Shown here piece by piece: positions 37,783 through 47,135 of a stretch of DNA of 64,000 bases; within the stretch, counting starts at the first letter, position 1, and each line of letters begins with the position of its first letter. The translations under genes and the position numbers were made by a program. A model generated the notes under the pieces. That model searched no databases, was not told the DNA's origin, and saw nothing but the letters and a program-made list of their open reading frames with translations. This DNA comes from Spirosoma telluris. Its GTDB lineage: Bacteria; Bacteroidota; Bacteroidia; Cytophagales; Spirosomataceae. The stretch is taken from the NCBI GenBank assembly GCA_003259005.1, contig QLII01000001.1, positions 6,749,001-6,813,000 on the forward strand, in the 5' to 3' direction.

Positions 37783-38587
37783 CTAGCGCCAGACATTGAA
37801 AAAGTGATGAACTGGGCCATGACCATGCCCTATTTTGTAGGTTGCTCCGGCCTCAAGTGCCCCGGTCAAATAGGTTTTGGCTGCGGATATGGCATCAAAA
37901 ACCGGTAATCCTTTGGCCAGACCAGCTGCAATTGCTGACGAAAGCGTACAACCCGTTCCATGCGAATTGCCCGTTTGAATCCGAACTGTTGGAAATAAAT
38001 GGGACTCACGCGCAGAAACATAGAGTAAGTCGGTGCTTTCATCCGTAGTTAAATGCCCCCTTTTACCAGAATGGCTCCTGGACATAGTTGGGCCAGATCA
38101 GTGGCCGCCTGCTTCATGTCGATAAGGGTTTCCACGGGTCGGCCCAACAATACGCTGGCTTCGGGCAAATTGGGTGTGATGACGGAGGCTATAGGCAACA
38201 GATAAGTTTTGAGTGCGTCGATGGCTTCGTCCTGCAAGAGTTTATCCCCGCTTTTGGCTACCATGACCGGGTCAAGTACAATGGCCGTGACGCTAAACTC
38301 CTTAACGTTTTCGCCACTTCTACAATGACTTCCGGCGAGTGGAGCATCCCGATCTTAACGGCATCAGTACCCATATCGCTAAGTACGGCCTTTATCTGTT
38401 CGGCGATAAAAGCAGACGGTACCGGCATAATGCCTGTTACAGAGGTAGTATTCTGAGCAGTTAGGGCGGTTATCACCGACATACCATAGCAGCCAAGGGC
38501 GGCAAAGGTTTTGAGATCGGCCTGAATGCCGGCTCCCCCGCCACTATCCGACCCAGCAATTGTTAGAACGCGTGTGTAGTTTTTCAT
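37783..38587 (-). CDS. thiD: Hydroxymethylpyrimidine (phosphate) kinase (two frame breaks)
   Basis: ThiD phosphorylates HMP twice to HMP-PP for thiamine synthesis. ATG 38587 gives [20 protein letters not shown], the ribokinase-type start, and [20 protein letters not shown]. One base missing near 38300 links to [14 protein letters not shown]; one G missing near 38055 (AAAGGGGGC) restores [15 protein letters not shown]. The final part holds the anion-hole motif [13 protein letters not shown]. Repaired length ~268 residues is normal. Its position between thiE and tenA supports the call. Confidence 0.9.
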
Positions 38588-38618
38588 AAGTCCAAAGAGC
38601 GAAAGCGTGAATGAGCGG

Positions 38619-39242
38619 TCATGCATCATCCATCAGTTTAATAAGTTCACGGGTGGCTTCGTAGGGAGATGGGTGCCCACAAATGGCCGAAACCACGGCC
38701 GATCCTGTTGCTCTGGTTCGTGCAATTTCCTGAATAGTACGGGTATTAATGCCGCCAATCGCAAAAGTAGGCAGGGTAGTTCGTTGACAAATAAGCTGTA
38801 AGCCTTCCAGCCCCAACAGGCTTGACGTATCCTGTTTCGTGCTGGTTGGAAAGATGGTGGCGATGCCCAAATAATTAACATCAACGTCACGGGCAGCTTC
38901 CAATTCCGCCAGATTGTTGATCGACAGACCAATAATCTTGTTGGGGCCAATTAGGGAGCGAACCAATGAGCAAGGCATATCATCCTGCCCAACATGAACC
39001 CCGTCGGCATCAATCGCCAGTGCAATATCGACTCGGTCGTTGATAATCAGGTTAGCTCCGTAAGTTTGGGTAATGCGTTTCAGCACTGTGCCCAGTTCCA
39101 GAAAGGCGCGGGTCGAGAGCGATTTCTCCCGTAGTTGCACCCATCGGATACCGGCCCGACAGGCTTCGTCAACAACATATGCCAGTGTGTGCCCCGCCTG
39201 TTGGGCAATGGCGCTATCGGTGACCAGATACAACGAGCTCAC
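38619..39242 (-). CDS. thiE: Thiamine-phosphate synthase
   Basis: A 207-residue TIM-barrel enzyme joining HMP-PP and THZ-P to thiamine phosphate. Diagnostic blocks are WVQLREKSLSTRAFLE, LIINDRVDIALAIDADGVHVGQDDMP, IIGLSINNLAELEAA, GIATIFPTSTKQD and FAIGGINTRTIQEI. It is complete and overlaps the end of thiM by 4 bp, so the two are translationally linked. Confidence 0.94.
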   Translation of the reverse strand: MSSLYLVTDSAIAQQAGHTLAYVVDEACRAGIRWVQLREKSLSTRAFLELGTVLKRITQTYGANLIINDRVDIALAIDADGVHVGQDDMPCSLVRSLIGPNKIIGLSINNLAELEAARDVDVNYLGIATIFPTSTKQDTSSLLGLEGLQLICQRTTLPTFAIGGINTRTIQEIARTRATGSAVVSAICGHPSPYEATRELIKLMDDA

Positions 39243-40044
39243 GATAAGCTTAGCTTAAGCCGTTCGTCAATCTCCGATTCGGTCAGGGCATATAAGGCGT
39301 CCAGGAAGTTGACCTGAAGACTGCGGGCGCCAGTTTCTTCTCCGCAGCCAGTTCGCCCGCAATCCCCATGACGGCCATGGCGTGCGTGGCAGCCTGAAAG
39401 TAGTTTGTATTTACGGCGACAAAGGCACCTGTGAGGGCGGTAGCTGTGCAGCCCATACCCGTTACTTTCGTCATGAGTGGATGCCCATTGGCTACGGCGG
39501 CTAGCTGTTCTTTCCAAACAATGTAGTCGACGGCTCCACTGATAACAACGACGCAACTCCATACCGAACTTAGCCGCCGGGCTGCATCGAGGGCTGCATC
39601 CGACCCGAATAAACTATCGACACCTTTAGTTTGGGCATTTAAACCCGCCAGCGCCATAATTTCAGAGGCATTTCCTCGAATCACCGTGGGTGTAGCCAGG
39701 GTCAATAAATCCTGACTAACCTGATTACGATAAGCTGTGGCCCCAACTCCAACCGGGTCGAAAACAATTGGCTTTCCTAATTCGCTGGCCCGGCGCATGG
39801 CCAGTGTCATACCCGTTACGAAATTGTCATCGAGTGTCCCTATGTTTACGACGAGTGAACTGGAAATGGAGACGAAATCTTCGACTTCGGCGGGGGAGTG
39901 AACCATCGCAGGCGACGCACCTACAGCCAGCAGGGCATTGGCCGTGTTGTTCATGACCACGAAGTTGGTAATATTGTGAACAAGCGGAGCCTGCGCACGA
40001 ATCTGTGTCAGGTCGTTCCAGATAGATTGAGTAGTTGGAGACAT
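39239..40044 (-). CDS. thiM: Hydroxyethylthiazole kinase (one frame break)
   Basis: ThiM phosphorylates the thiazole moiety for thiamine salvage. The N-terminus has APLVHNITNFVVMNNTANAL, the middle PIVFDPVGVGAT and RGNASEIMALAG, and the catalytic segment is TKVTGMGCTATALTGAF. One missing G near 39340 puts the last ~35 codons out of frame; repaired they read TGARSLQVNFLDALYALTE to a stop at 39239, overlapping thiE. About 268 residues. It is first in the operon, 60 bp downstream of the TPP riboswitch. Confidence 0.92.
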
Positions 40045-40104
40045 ATTGCTGTCAATGGATTTATTAAAACAGCAACTTTAGGAGTGCGGAGTGCGTCTCG
40101 TTAA

Positions 40105-40190
40105 CTTTTCCCTACGGCAGTACAAACTGCATCAGGTAGTGAGGGTATTCTCTCAGTCAGTCCAGATTTGATACTGACACCCCTAAAGTT
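40105..40190 (-). promoter_or_regulatory. TPP riboswitch (THI element) upstream of thiM
   Basis: On the minus strand the conserved TPP-aptamer pieces appear in order: GGGGTGTC, a short P3 stem (TCAGT...ACTGA), CTGAGAGAATACCC, ACCTGATGCAG and GCCGTAGGGAA. It ends about 60 bp before thiM, placing the thiM-E-D-tenA operon under thiamine pyrophosphate control. No clear terminator hairpin follows, so control of translation is as likely as attenuation. Confidence 0.93.
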
Positions 40191-40247
40191 GTTGGGTAAA
40201 GGTAGGGAATTCTGCCTTATAGAATGATAAAAAAATAGGCCTATCTC

Positions 40248-40276
40248 TTGACTTTAGAAAGTTTAAGATAGCTTTG
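40248..40276 (+). promoter_or_regulatory. Predicted promoter of the esterase gene
   Basis: TTG at 40248-40250 and TAGCTTTG at 40269-40276, 18 bp apart, fit the Bacteroidota promoter form. The start codon follows 28 bp later. Confidence 0.45.
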
Positions 40277-40304
40277 CCACCAACATTACTACTCCCTAAA
40301 ATCT

Positions 40305-41613
40305 GTGAGGTCGATCGCTGTTCGTTACCTGCTTCTCCTGCTCTTTACCCTGGGAGCGGCCGGGCAGACCACCGCCCAAACCCCTGATAATACCTTCGTT
40401 AATGGCGATTTGCTCCCCAACGCCCCCGAACTCGCAGCTCGTGGACCCTACGCAGTTGGCGTGCGGACGATGAAACTTATTCATAAAGATCAGGTCGATT
40501 TGCTGCATACAAAAGAGGGTAAATCTCCTCGGTATGACCGCCCATTAACACTTGAAATCTGGTATCCGGCTCGTAATGCAGCGAACAAACCAGCCCAGGT
40601 AATGTATGAATCCGTTCTGGGTCGCTCCAATGACCCTAAGCGCCCCCTTATTCCGTTCAGCTTTGCAGGTCGGGCCAGCCGCGATGCTGAGCCAGACCCC
40701 AGCGGAGGAGCGTATCCGTTAGTAATTGTCTCGCACGGCTATCCCGGCTCCCGCCTATTGCTTACATACCTGACTGAAAACCTGGCCTCGAAAGGCTACG
40801 TTGTGGTTGCGATTGACCATACCGAATCTACGTACAGTGATTTAGCCGCATTTCCGAGTACGCTGTTAAATCGGCCTCTCGATGATTTGTTTGTACTGAA
40901 CGAAATGGCCCGACTGAGCGGCAAAGCCAGTAACACCTTCCTGAGTGGATTGCTCAATGCCGACAATACCGCCCTGATTGGCTATTCGATGGGTGGCTAT
41001 GGAGTGCTCAACGTTACAGGGGCAGGTTTTAGCGCTGAGGCCATGAAGTTTTTTGGACAGGCTACCGGGGCAGCACGGCTCTTGAAAGTCGCACAATAGA
41101 CTCGCCAGCCTACAAAGCCTCATTAGATCCCCGAATTAAAGCCGTAGTTGCATTTGCACCCTGGGGCATGGAGCGTGGCGTGTGGGATGCCAAAGGATTA
41201 GCGGGACTGACCTTGCCGACGCTGTTTGTTGCGGGTAGTAAAGATGATGTGTCTGGCTATGAAAAGGGAATAAAAGCTATTTATGACGGGGCCGTTAACG
41301 CCGACCGCTACTTACTCACTTACGTAAATGCACGGCACAACGTAGCACCCAATCCGCCACCAGCAGCCACCTTACAACCCGGTGTATCGGCTGAAGAGTA
41401 TGGTCACTATGCCGAACCCGTCTGGAACGAGCACCGGATCAATAACATTAATCAGCACTTCGTAACGGCGTTTCTAGGCATACATCTGAAGAAAGCCGAT
41501 TCCGCCAAGTATCTGGATCTCCCTGAAACAGATGCCAATGGTCCGTGGCCTGGCTTCAAACCCGCACATCTGTTGGGCTGGAGATGCGCCATATGAAGCC
41601 CCAGACCCGTTAA
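40305..41613 (+). CDS. Exported alpha/beta hydrolase, PAF-acetylhydrolase/dienelactone type (two frame breaks)
   Basis: About 436 residues. A GTG at 40305 opens a signal peptide ([16 protein letters not shown]). The hydrolase core shows [20 protein letters not shown], the nucleophile elbow [14 protein letters not shown] (GxSxG), and the acid/His region [13 protein letters not shown] and [10 protein letters not shown]. One A missing near 41095 ([20 protein letters not shown] restored) and one base missing in the C run near 41570 ([19 protein letters not shown] restored) place the natural stop at 41613. The GLxxxH-type ending is usual for this family. The substrate is an ester of unknown kind in the periplasm. 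It is divergent from the thi operon. Confidence 0.82.
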
Positions 41614-41652
41614 ATGATGTCTGGTTTAGCCCGGCCCTATTCGTAATTGGCC

Positions 41653-41900
41653 ATGAACAGGTTTCATTCCATACAAACACCACGGCTGTTACTGCGTGCC
41701 TGGCGATCCGATGATGCCAGACCTTTTGCCGACATGAATACCGATCAGGAGGTTATGCATCACTTCCCGGCTCATCTGACTCGCGCCGAAAGCGATGCTA
41801 TGATCGACCGGATTATGCAACATTTTGTAACGAAAGGGTGGGGGCTATGGGCCATAGAGATTCCAGAGTTATTCTTTAGTACCCTTAAACTGGACGAAAT
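41653..41900 (+). pseudogene. GNAT acetyltransferase remnant
   Basis: Starting at ATG 41653 the first ~70 residues match RimJ-type acetyltransferases (TPRLLLRAWRSDDARPFADM, HFVTKGWGLWAIEI). The text then jumps to LFFSTLKLDEIVFF, which resembles the family's much later FxxLGLDEIVSFT strand. The acetyl-CoA-binding core between them (about 50 residues) is missing, and the C-terminus is absent. Adding single bases cannot repair this, so an internal deletion is likely. It ends next to the 3' end of the leftward membrane protein gene. Confidence 0.65.
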
Positions 41901-41915
41901 CGTATTTTTCAGGGG

Positions 41916-42533
41916 TTATAAGGACTTCGTTACCGGGATTTCGTTACTAATTTCCTGCACCCGTTGCCAGGCCGCCCAAGCGAGTAATAACCAGGGAAAT
42001 CCCCAGAGACCGATTAACTGAGCTGGTCTTGCACCTGAAATAATGAGTATTGGGAACATGAAAATAAATGGGAAACCACCCACAACAAGGGGTATATAAC
42101 GTTTCCAGTCTGTCCAGATGTTGGCTTTTAAGCTGGCAAAGCCAACGACCAGCATACCAATTCCGCTCAGGAAAGCACCCATCGGGGCAAAAGGCAGGGG
42201 CATCCATTGGCCTAATACATAAGCAATGGCTCCGGCCATAGGAATAAATAATAAAGTTCGTTTTTTGCCGAATCCCGTAGGCTCACCCGCTTTCCAGAGA
42301 GAAAAGGCACCCACAAACATGCCCACTTTGGAAATAAGCCCAATCCATCCTCCCTGTTCAGTTGAAACGAAGGCATCATCGGACAGAAAAATGAATGGTG
42401 CCAGTAAACGGCCTTTCGCTTCTGCTTCGACGGCACCCAAAAACCAAAACTGGAAGCCAAAGGCCAAAAGACCTATTCCAGCCAATGAATAAGCCAATGC
42501 TGCCCGGCGGAGGTATGTGCTCGAATGTTCCAT
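41916..42533 (-). CDS. Six-helix membrane protein of unknown function
   Basis: A 205-residue protein starting at ATG 42533, with hydrophobic segments at about 10-30 (LAYSLAGIGLLAFGFQFWFLG), 65-80, 90-110, 115-135, 150-170 and 178-195. GWIGLISKVGMFVGAFSLWK and FGKKRTLLFIPMAG mark loop edges. No family is recognised. It lies a few bases after the AraC regulator on the same strand and is probably in its operon. Confidence 0.65.
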   Translation of the reverse strand: MEHSSTYLRRAALAYSLAGIGLLAFGFQFWFLGAVEAEAKGRLLAPFIFLSDDAFVSTEQGGWIGLISKVGMFVGAFSLWKAGEPTGFGKKRTLLFIPMAGAIAYVLGQWMPLPFAPMGAFLSGIGMLVVGFASLKANIWTDWKRYIPLVVGGFPFIFMFPILIISGARPAQLIGLWGFPWLLLAWAAWQRVQEISNEIPVTKSL

Positions 42534-42544
42534 AGTTGTGTGAT

Positions 42545-43456
42545 TTAGGGCAAAATTGACCAAAGCACATACGGAGAACATAGTAAAAAAACGACAACCT
42601 TATGTACGCGAGCCTCTGTGAGGTGAATATCGCCTGAAGAAATCCTGATGAGCCAACTCTTCGTCAAACAACTGGCTGGGGTGGTACCCGCAAACTGCTG
42701 AAAATCTTTGACCAGGTGATTCGGGTCGAAATAGTGACAGCCATAGGCAATGTCGAGCCAGGAGCGATTTGGATCGACTTCGCGGAGTTTGTAGGCTTGT
42801 CTGAATCGGGCAATGCGGGTGAATAGCTTGGGACTGACACCAACCCGCTCGCGAAACTTACGCTCAAATTGGCGTACACTCAAACAGGCTTCGTGCGCTA
42901 GCTGATCCAGCTGGTGGTACCCCACTGGCCGGAGCATCTGTCGGGCAACGATGTCAATCGGTAATACGGCCTGGCGACACTGAGTCGCTTTCCGTAGCAG
43001 GAACTCTTCAACGAGCCGGATCATGGCTGCATAGCTGGTTGCTTCTGGTAATTGTTGATGTACTTCCCGAACTGCTTTGCCCGTAATCGCTTCCAGATCT
43101 GCGTGACCATCGGTCAACAGGTTCATGGGAACACCCAGCAACCGAAACAGACTTCCTGGCTGAAAACTGACTTTCAGCATCAGGTAATTTGGATTGATGG
43201 TGATATTCATTCGCGTAAGCGGCTGACCCACTATAATGCCTGGTGTAGCGCCTTCGGGGGCCTGATTACCTACTTTTACGCTGTGGGGAAGGTCATAGGG
43301 GTAAAAATACAGGCACTGCTCCGTAGTGGGCGGATAGGGTTTTGTAGGTAATTGTTCAGGGGAGATTTTGGGGTCAAGCTGGATGTGAATGATGTGGTAG
43401 TATCGCACAAACTCCTGCAAAGCCGGGTGTGGTGTATACTCCTGAGCGAAAACCAT
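42545..43456 (-). CDS. AraC-family transcriptional regulator
   Basis: A 303-residue regulator. The N-terminal half is the DUF6597-like ligand domain seen in the other AraC paralogues here (TPHPALQEFVRYYHII, SFQPGSLFRLLGVP). The C-terminal half has two helix-turn-helices: LDQLAHEACLSVRQFERKF and SWLDIAYGCHYFDPNHLVKDFQQF. After TTPAS the text becomes unlike the family. Adding one base near 42670 would give FDEELAHQDFF and a stop at 42600, so the last ~40 codons as written may be out of frame. It probably controls the membrane protein gene that follows within about 11-66 bp. Confidence 0.8.
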   Translation of the reverse strand: MVFAQEYTPHPALQEFVRYYHIIHIQLDPKISPEQLPTKPYPPTTEQCLYFYPYDLPHSVKVGNQAPEGATPGIIVGQPLTRMNITINPNYLMLKVSFQPGSLFRLLGVPMNLLTDGHADLEAITGKAVREVHQQLPEATSYAAMIRLVEEFLLRKATQCRQAVLPIDIVARQMLRPVGYHQLDQLAHEACLSVRQFERKFRERVGVSPKLFTRIARFRQAYKLREVDPNRSWLDIAYGCHYFDPNHLVKDFQQFAGTTPASCLTKSWLIRISSGDIHLTEARVHKVVVFLLCSPYVLWSILP

Positions 43457-43573
43457 GGCGCTGACGGGCTAGTTTCTGGAAGTTACAGCTATTTAGGGCA
43501 ATAGCTTCCGAACTTGAGCGGTATTTTTCCTCCAGCTTAGTGAACGGTATTTTTCTGGCCAGTATAGCTAAAC

Positions 43574-43610
43574 ACAGAGAGCGGGCCTACATAGCAGGTC
43601 CGCTCTCTGT
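43574..43610. terminator. Hairpin terminator of the ScyD/E-like gene
   Basis: Arms 43574-43588 and 43596-43610 pair over 15 positions with one G-T type mismatch (acagagagcgggcct with aggtccgctctctgt), just after the stop at 43628. Confidence 0.7.
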
Positions 43611-43627
43611 CTGTTGCAACTAACTGT

Positions 43628-44638
43628 CTAGTATGTGACTTTCAGTAAAGTACCGTCGCCAAGGCTGGTTACATAAGCCGTGTGGGCGTCGAGTGGTTTT
43701 ATATCCGTCGGGAGGTTTAACTTATCGACTAAGGTCGAATTCCCAGCGCTGGTTACCTGAATTATTTTTCCGGTATTCGCCCCAAATCCCTGAGCACCAA
43801 ATACGCCATGTTGTAAGAGAAGTCCGCCCAGATTATTATCCAGATTAATATCGACTAAGCTGGTAAAGCCCGGCTTATACACCGAAACAACGCCCGCCAG
43901 ACTTACCTGATAGATACTTGATGCACCTACAGGGAATGGGAATCCAATCAACGTACTGACCAGAAATTTCTGCCCGTCGAAAACAACGCCCGTAGGTACC
44001 GAATCAATAAATGGAGGGCCAACGGGCGTTGGATTTGGGATTCTTGGTATGTTAGCAAAAATGCTCCATACACCCGCTTTCGTTCGGCGAACAATGGCAT
44101 TGGCAGCAGCATCAGCGAAATAAAGGTCGCCATTTGGGCCAACGCTCATGTTGTAGAGGTGTGTATCCTCGGTGTCCTGACCCGCTGGGAATACGTAGTC
44201 GAGAATAAACTTTTTCTTGTCTTCGAGTGTAAGGTTTTTGGCCAGAAGCGGTGTATCGCCCGGTTTGAACGAAGCTACATTGGCAATATACAAACGGCTT
44301 TGTGAACCAAGTATATATAGTACGCCATCTGCAAAAAGCAGGTGATTCAGACCATCCAGTTCGCCTGGCTGAAACACCTGAGAATCAAAGCCTGTAATCA
44401 CTGGATACACCTTGCCGTCGGCGGTAATCATCGATACTTTTCCATCGTTATTGCCAGTGCCAGCTTCCGTCACAAAAATACGCCCGCTAGCATCCGTATC
44501 AACACCAATTGGGCTGGCTAACCCCGTAGCCAGTGTTGTTACCTTAACTGTTTCGGGTAGTGGAATTCGGTGATCCTGGCAACTCGTAATAAGCAATCCA
44601 CTCAGTAAGCAGCTTAAAAGAGGTAGTTTGTATTTCAT
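43628..44638 (-). CDS. ScyD/ScyE-like beta-propeller lipoprotein
   Basis: A 336-residue lipoprotein (LLSGLLITSCQD, lipid Cys near 20). The rest is an NHL/SMP-30-like propeller with strands such as TGLASPIGVDTDASGRIFVT, NMSVGPNGDLYFADAAANAI and SVPTGVVFDGQKFLVSTLI. The arrangement matches the ScyD/ScyE family, named from scytonemin clusters, but common in Bacteroidota without such clusters. No enzyme role can be read here. It stands alone with a long upstream region. Confidence 0.78.
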   Translation of the reverse strand: MKYKLPLLSCLLSGLLITSCQDHRIPLPETVKVTTLATGLASPIGVDTDASGRIFVTEAGTGNNDGKVSMITADGKVYPVITGFDSQVFQPGELDGLNHLLFADGVLYILGSQSRLYIANVASFKPGDTPLLAKNLTLEDKKKFILDYVFPAGQDTEDTHLYNMSVGPNGDLYFADAAANAIVRRTKAGVWSIFANIPRIPNPTPVGPPFIDSVPTGVVFDGQKFLVSTLIGFPFPVGASSIYQVSLAGVVSVYKPGFTSLVDINLDNNLGGLLLQHGVFGAQGFGANTGKIIQVTSAGNSTLVDKLNLPTDIKPLDAHTAYVTSLGDGTLLKVTY

Positions 44639-45257
44639 AATTGTAAGTTAATTAGATAAAAAGGGAAATTATAAATGGGTGATCGCTTGGTTAGGGTGTT
44701 GGCCTAAACGGAAAAATGGTGTGGATAGGCACGTAGTCGGAGTTGACAAGCGGCCTGGAAACACCCAATCCGTCTATTGCGTAAAAGGAAGCTTGCCGGT
44801 TGGTCTGGAAATAGTAAGGAAACATCATTCTTACAACCGGTTGCTCAGTTTATTTGCGCCGTTAAACCTATTAAATCACCTAAAAACGTGCCACTTATAT
44901 TTAGCGAACGGTTTGACTTTATGATTAACTGGGCTCTTTTTTAATGATTGAATAAATGGTCAGTTTTGCTTATTTCTATACAAGTCAGGAAAAACGGATA
45001 CAGAAGTTCCAGAGTGTGTGTATTTGCTCCAGATATTGATGCGGTTAAGGTAGCCCGGCAACCTGTTACCACCTAAGAAAGTATCTATCAGGGTGAGATA
45101 GTCGACAAAGTAGAAACCCTGCTGTTTATTCCTTAGGGGTGTACCAGGTTGCGCGTTGTGGCGTTTCCGGTGGTAAAATGATTGTATTTTTAACGCAGAT
45201 TTGCATCGTTATCCAAAACGTACACGCCCTGTCTACTCTCATTAATTCAGTTTCAAT
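44639..45257. other. 618-bp region without a recognisable gene
   Basis: I see no convincing gene here. An 81-codon frame (44679-44924, plus) has no family features. Near 45018-45075 the plus strand reads VCVFAPDIDAVKVARQPVTT and then stops, which looks like a coding scrap, but I cannot assign it. The region holds the upstream sequences of both divergent neighbours. Confidence 0.5.
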
Positions 45258-46102
45258 ATGATACGTACAACTTTAGTAGGACTCGCCCTTCTGGCCGGCA
45301 TGTCGGCCATACAGGCGCAGCCATTTGGTAAACTCCTTCCGAAAACACCGGGCATTGTTTCGTATACCATGCGCGACAGTTTCAGCAAAGATGTTCCCGG
45401 TACGCTCGATAAAATCAAAGCCTGGGGCATTACGGATATTGAGTTTTCTGGCCTGTTCGGAAAAACGGCCCCTGAATTACGGGCTCTACTCGATCAGCGT
45501 GGGCTGAAGTGTAGTAGCTATGGTGTGAGCTATGATGCCATTGATCAGAAACCGGATTCAATTCTGCAAAATGCCCAGGCGCTGGGTGTTAAGTACATTC
45601 GTATCGGTTCTATCCCGCACAAGAGCGCGGCAACGCTGGAGATGATGCAGAAAGCGGCCGACGTGTTCAATCGCTTTGGGAAACTAGCGCATGAAAAAGG
45701 CATGATGTTTTGTTACCATAATCACGGGTTTGAGTTTCAGCCTTACGAGAACGGAACCCTGTTCGACTATCTGGTGAAGCAAACCAATCCAGAATACGTA
45801 GGCTATGAAATGGACGTAACCTGGACCTATTTGCCAGGGCAGGACCCGGCCGCGCTACTATTGAAATACCCAAACGGTTCCGGCTTATTCATCTGAAAGA
45901 TGTGGAAAAGGGCGTTCCTCACAGCGACAAAGGCGGTATGGCGAACGAGCAATCGGTGGTTTTAGGGACGGGTCAAATCGACTGGCCAGCCGTTCTCAAA
46001 GCTGCTCGTAAATCCTCTATCGATCACTACTATATTGAGGATGAAAGCAAGGCAGTTGAACAACAGGTACCAAAAAGTATCGCCTATTTGAAGAGTTTGT
46101 AG
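45258..46102 (+). CDS. Exported sugar phosphate isomerase/epimerase-like protein (one frame break)
   Basis: About 281 residues with a signal peptide (LVGLALLAGMSAIQAQ). The body is an AP-endonuclease-2/xylose-isomerase TIM barrel: GIVSYTMRDSFSKD, DIEFSGLFGKTAPELRALLD, FCYHNHGFEFQPYENGTLFD and GYEMDVTWTYLPGQDP hold the usual metal-binding Glu, His and Asp. One missing base in a C run near 45873 separates the last ~75 codons; restored, it reads KRFRLIHLKDVEKG and DHYYIEDESKAVEQQ. Exported members of this family are common in Bacteroidota sugar catabolism, with mostly unknown substrates. Confidence 0.83.
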
Positions 46103-46110
46103 AGTAAGGA

Positions 46111-46184
46111 AATGGATAATGTAAAATGAATAATGGAGGTATGCTGATTGCCAATTAATCATTATTCATTTTACATTATCCATT
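46111..46184. repeat. Perfect inverted repeat, 25-bp arms
   Basis: Arms 46111-46135 and 46160-46184 are exact reverse complements (aatggataatgtaaaatgaa at the left end) with a 24-base loop, starting 9 bp after the isomerase stop. AT-rich and without a T run, so a terminator role is uncertain. Confidence 0.9.
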
Positions 46185-46319
46185 CGCTTAATAAATTCCA
46201 AAGAATCCCAATTTGCCGCCTTTCCTAACACAGATTTAATTCAGAGCCTAGATGATTTTAGGCTCTTTTTTCGTTACCAAAGTGTGCAATTCTTCTGTTG
46301 TAGTAATAATGCATACGCT

Positions 46320-47135
46320 ATGAAAACGACTGCTACTGTTGGGTTATTGGCCGTACTGACCATTGGACTATTTGTTCTTGCCTGTGACACAAACGACACC
46401 AACCCGGTTACGACGACGACGGGAAAGATGCGTATTGCGTTTGATAATGTAGTGAATGCATCAGATCTGAAACTGGGTACCGGCTCTTATCAGAATTCAT
46501 CCGGTGAATCCTTTGTCATTACGAAGTTCAATTATTTTGTGAGCAATATACGGCTTCGCAAACAGGACGGTAGCGACTACGTAGTACCCCAGGACAGTAG
46601 TTATTTTCTGATTCAGGAAGATAAGCCTGCTTCCCAAACCATTACGCTAAACAACTTGCCATCAGGGAACTACACAGGCTTAACGTTTACAGTGGGTGTC
46701 GATAGTGTGCGTAGTTTGGCCGACATCAGCAAGCGAACGGGCGTACTTGATCCTGCCCTGAACGATGGCATGTACTGGGAATGGAACTCCGGTTATATTT
46801 TCATGAAACTGGAGGGTACATCTCCGGTAGCACCGGCTCTTCAGAATAATACCTTCTTCTATCATGTTGGTGGCTTTGGGGGAGGCTACAACGGCAAGAA
46901 AACCATTAATAATCTGCGTACGGTAACGCTTCCTTTTGCCAATAGTGTAGCTAGTGTACAGGCCACGGCGACGCCGTCGATTCGCATTACAACCGATGTC
47001 ATGAAGATATTCAATGGACCAACGAAATTGAGTATCGCCCAGTATTCGTCGGTCATGTTTGATCCTTATTCGACCAATATTGCCGACAATTACGCACAGA
47101 TGTTCAGTTTTGATAGGATTCTGGCTAACCAATAA
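46320..47135 (+). CDS. MbnP-like copper-associated lipoprotein
   Basis: A 271-residue lipoprotein from ATG 46320 (IGLFVLACDTND, lipid Cys near 22). The body fits the MbnP family: ITKFNYFVSNIRLRKQDG, LTFTVGVDSVRS, and the hallmark MYWEWNSGYIFMKLEG, containing the Trp pair of which one is converted to kynurenine in studied MbnP proteins, then FYHVGGFGGGY. MbnP works with the di-heme enzyme MbnH, which is encoded directly after it with a TAATG overlap. No methanobactin genes are nearby, so a general copper-binding role is inferred. Confidence 0.85.
   Translation: MKTTATVGLLAVLTIGLFVLACDTNDTNPVTTTTGKMRIAFDNVVNASDLKLGTGSYQNSSGESFVITKFNYFVSNIRLRKQDGSDYVVPQDSSYFLIQEDKPASQTITLNNLPSGNYTGLTFTVGVDSVRSLADISKRTGVLDPALNDGMYWEWNSGYIFMKLEGTSPVAPALQNNTFFYHVGGFGGGYNGKKTINNLRTVTLPFANSVASVQATATPSIRITTDVMKIFNGPTKLSIAQYSSVMFDPYSTNIADNYAQMFSFDRILANQ

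Noticed and set aside
44679-44924. 81-codon plus-strand frame as a gene
   Set aside because: No signal, domain or conserved-looking composition, and it lies in an intergenic region.
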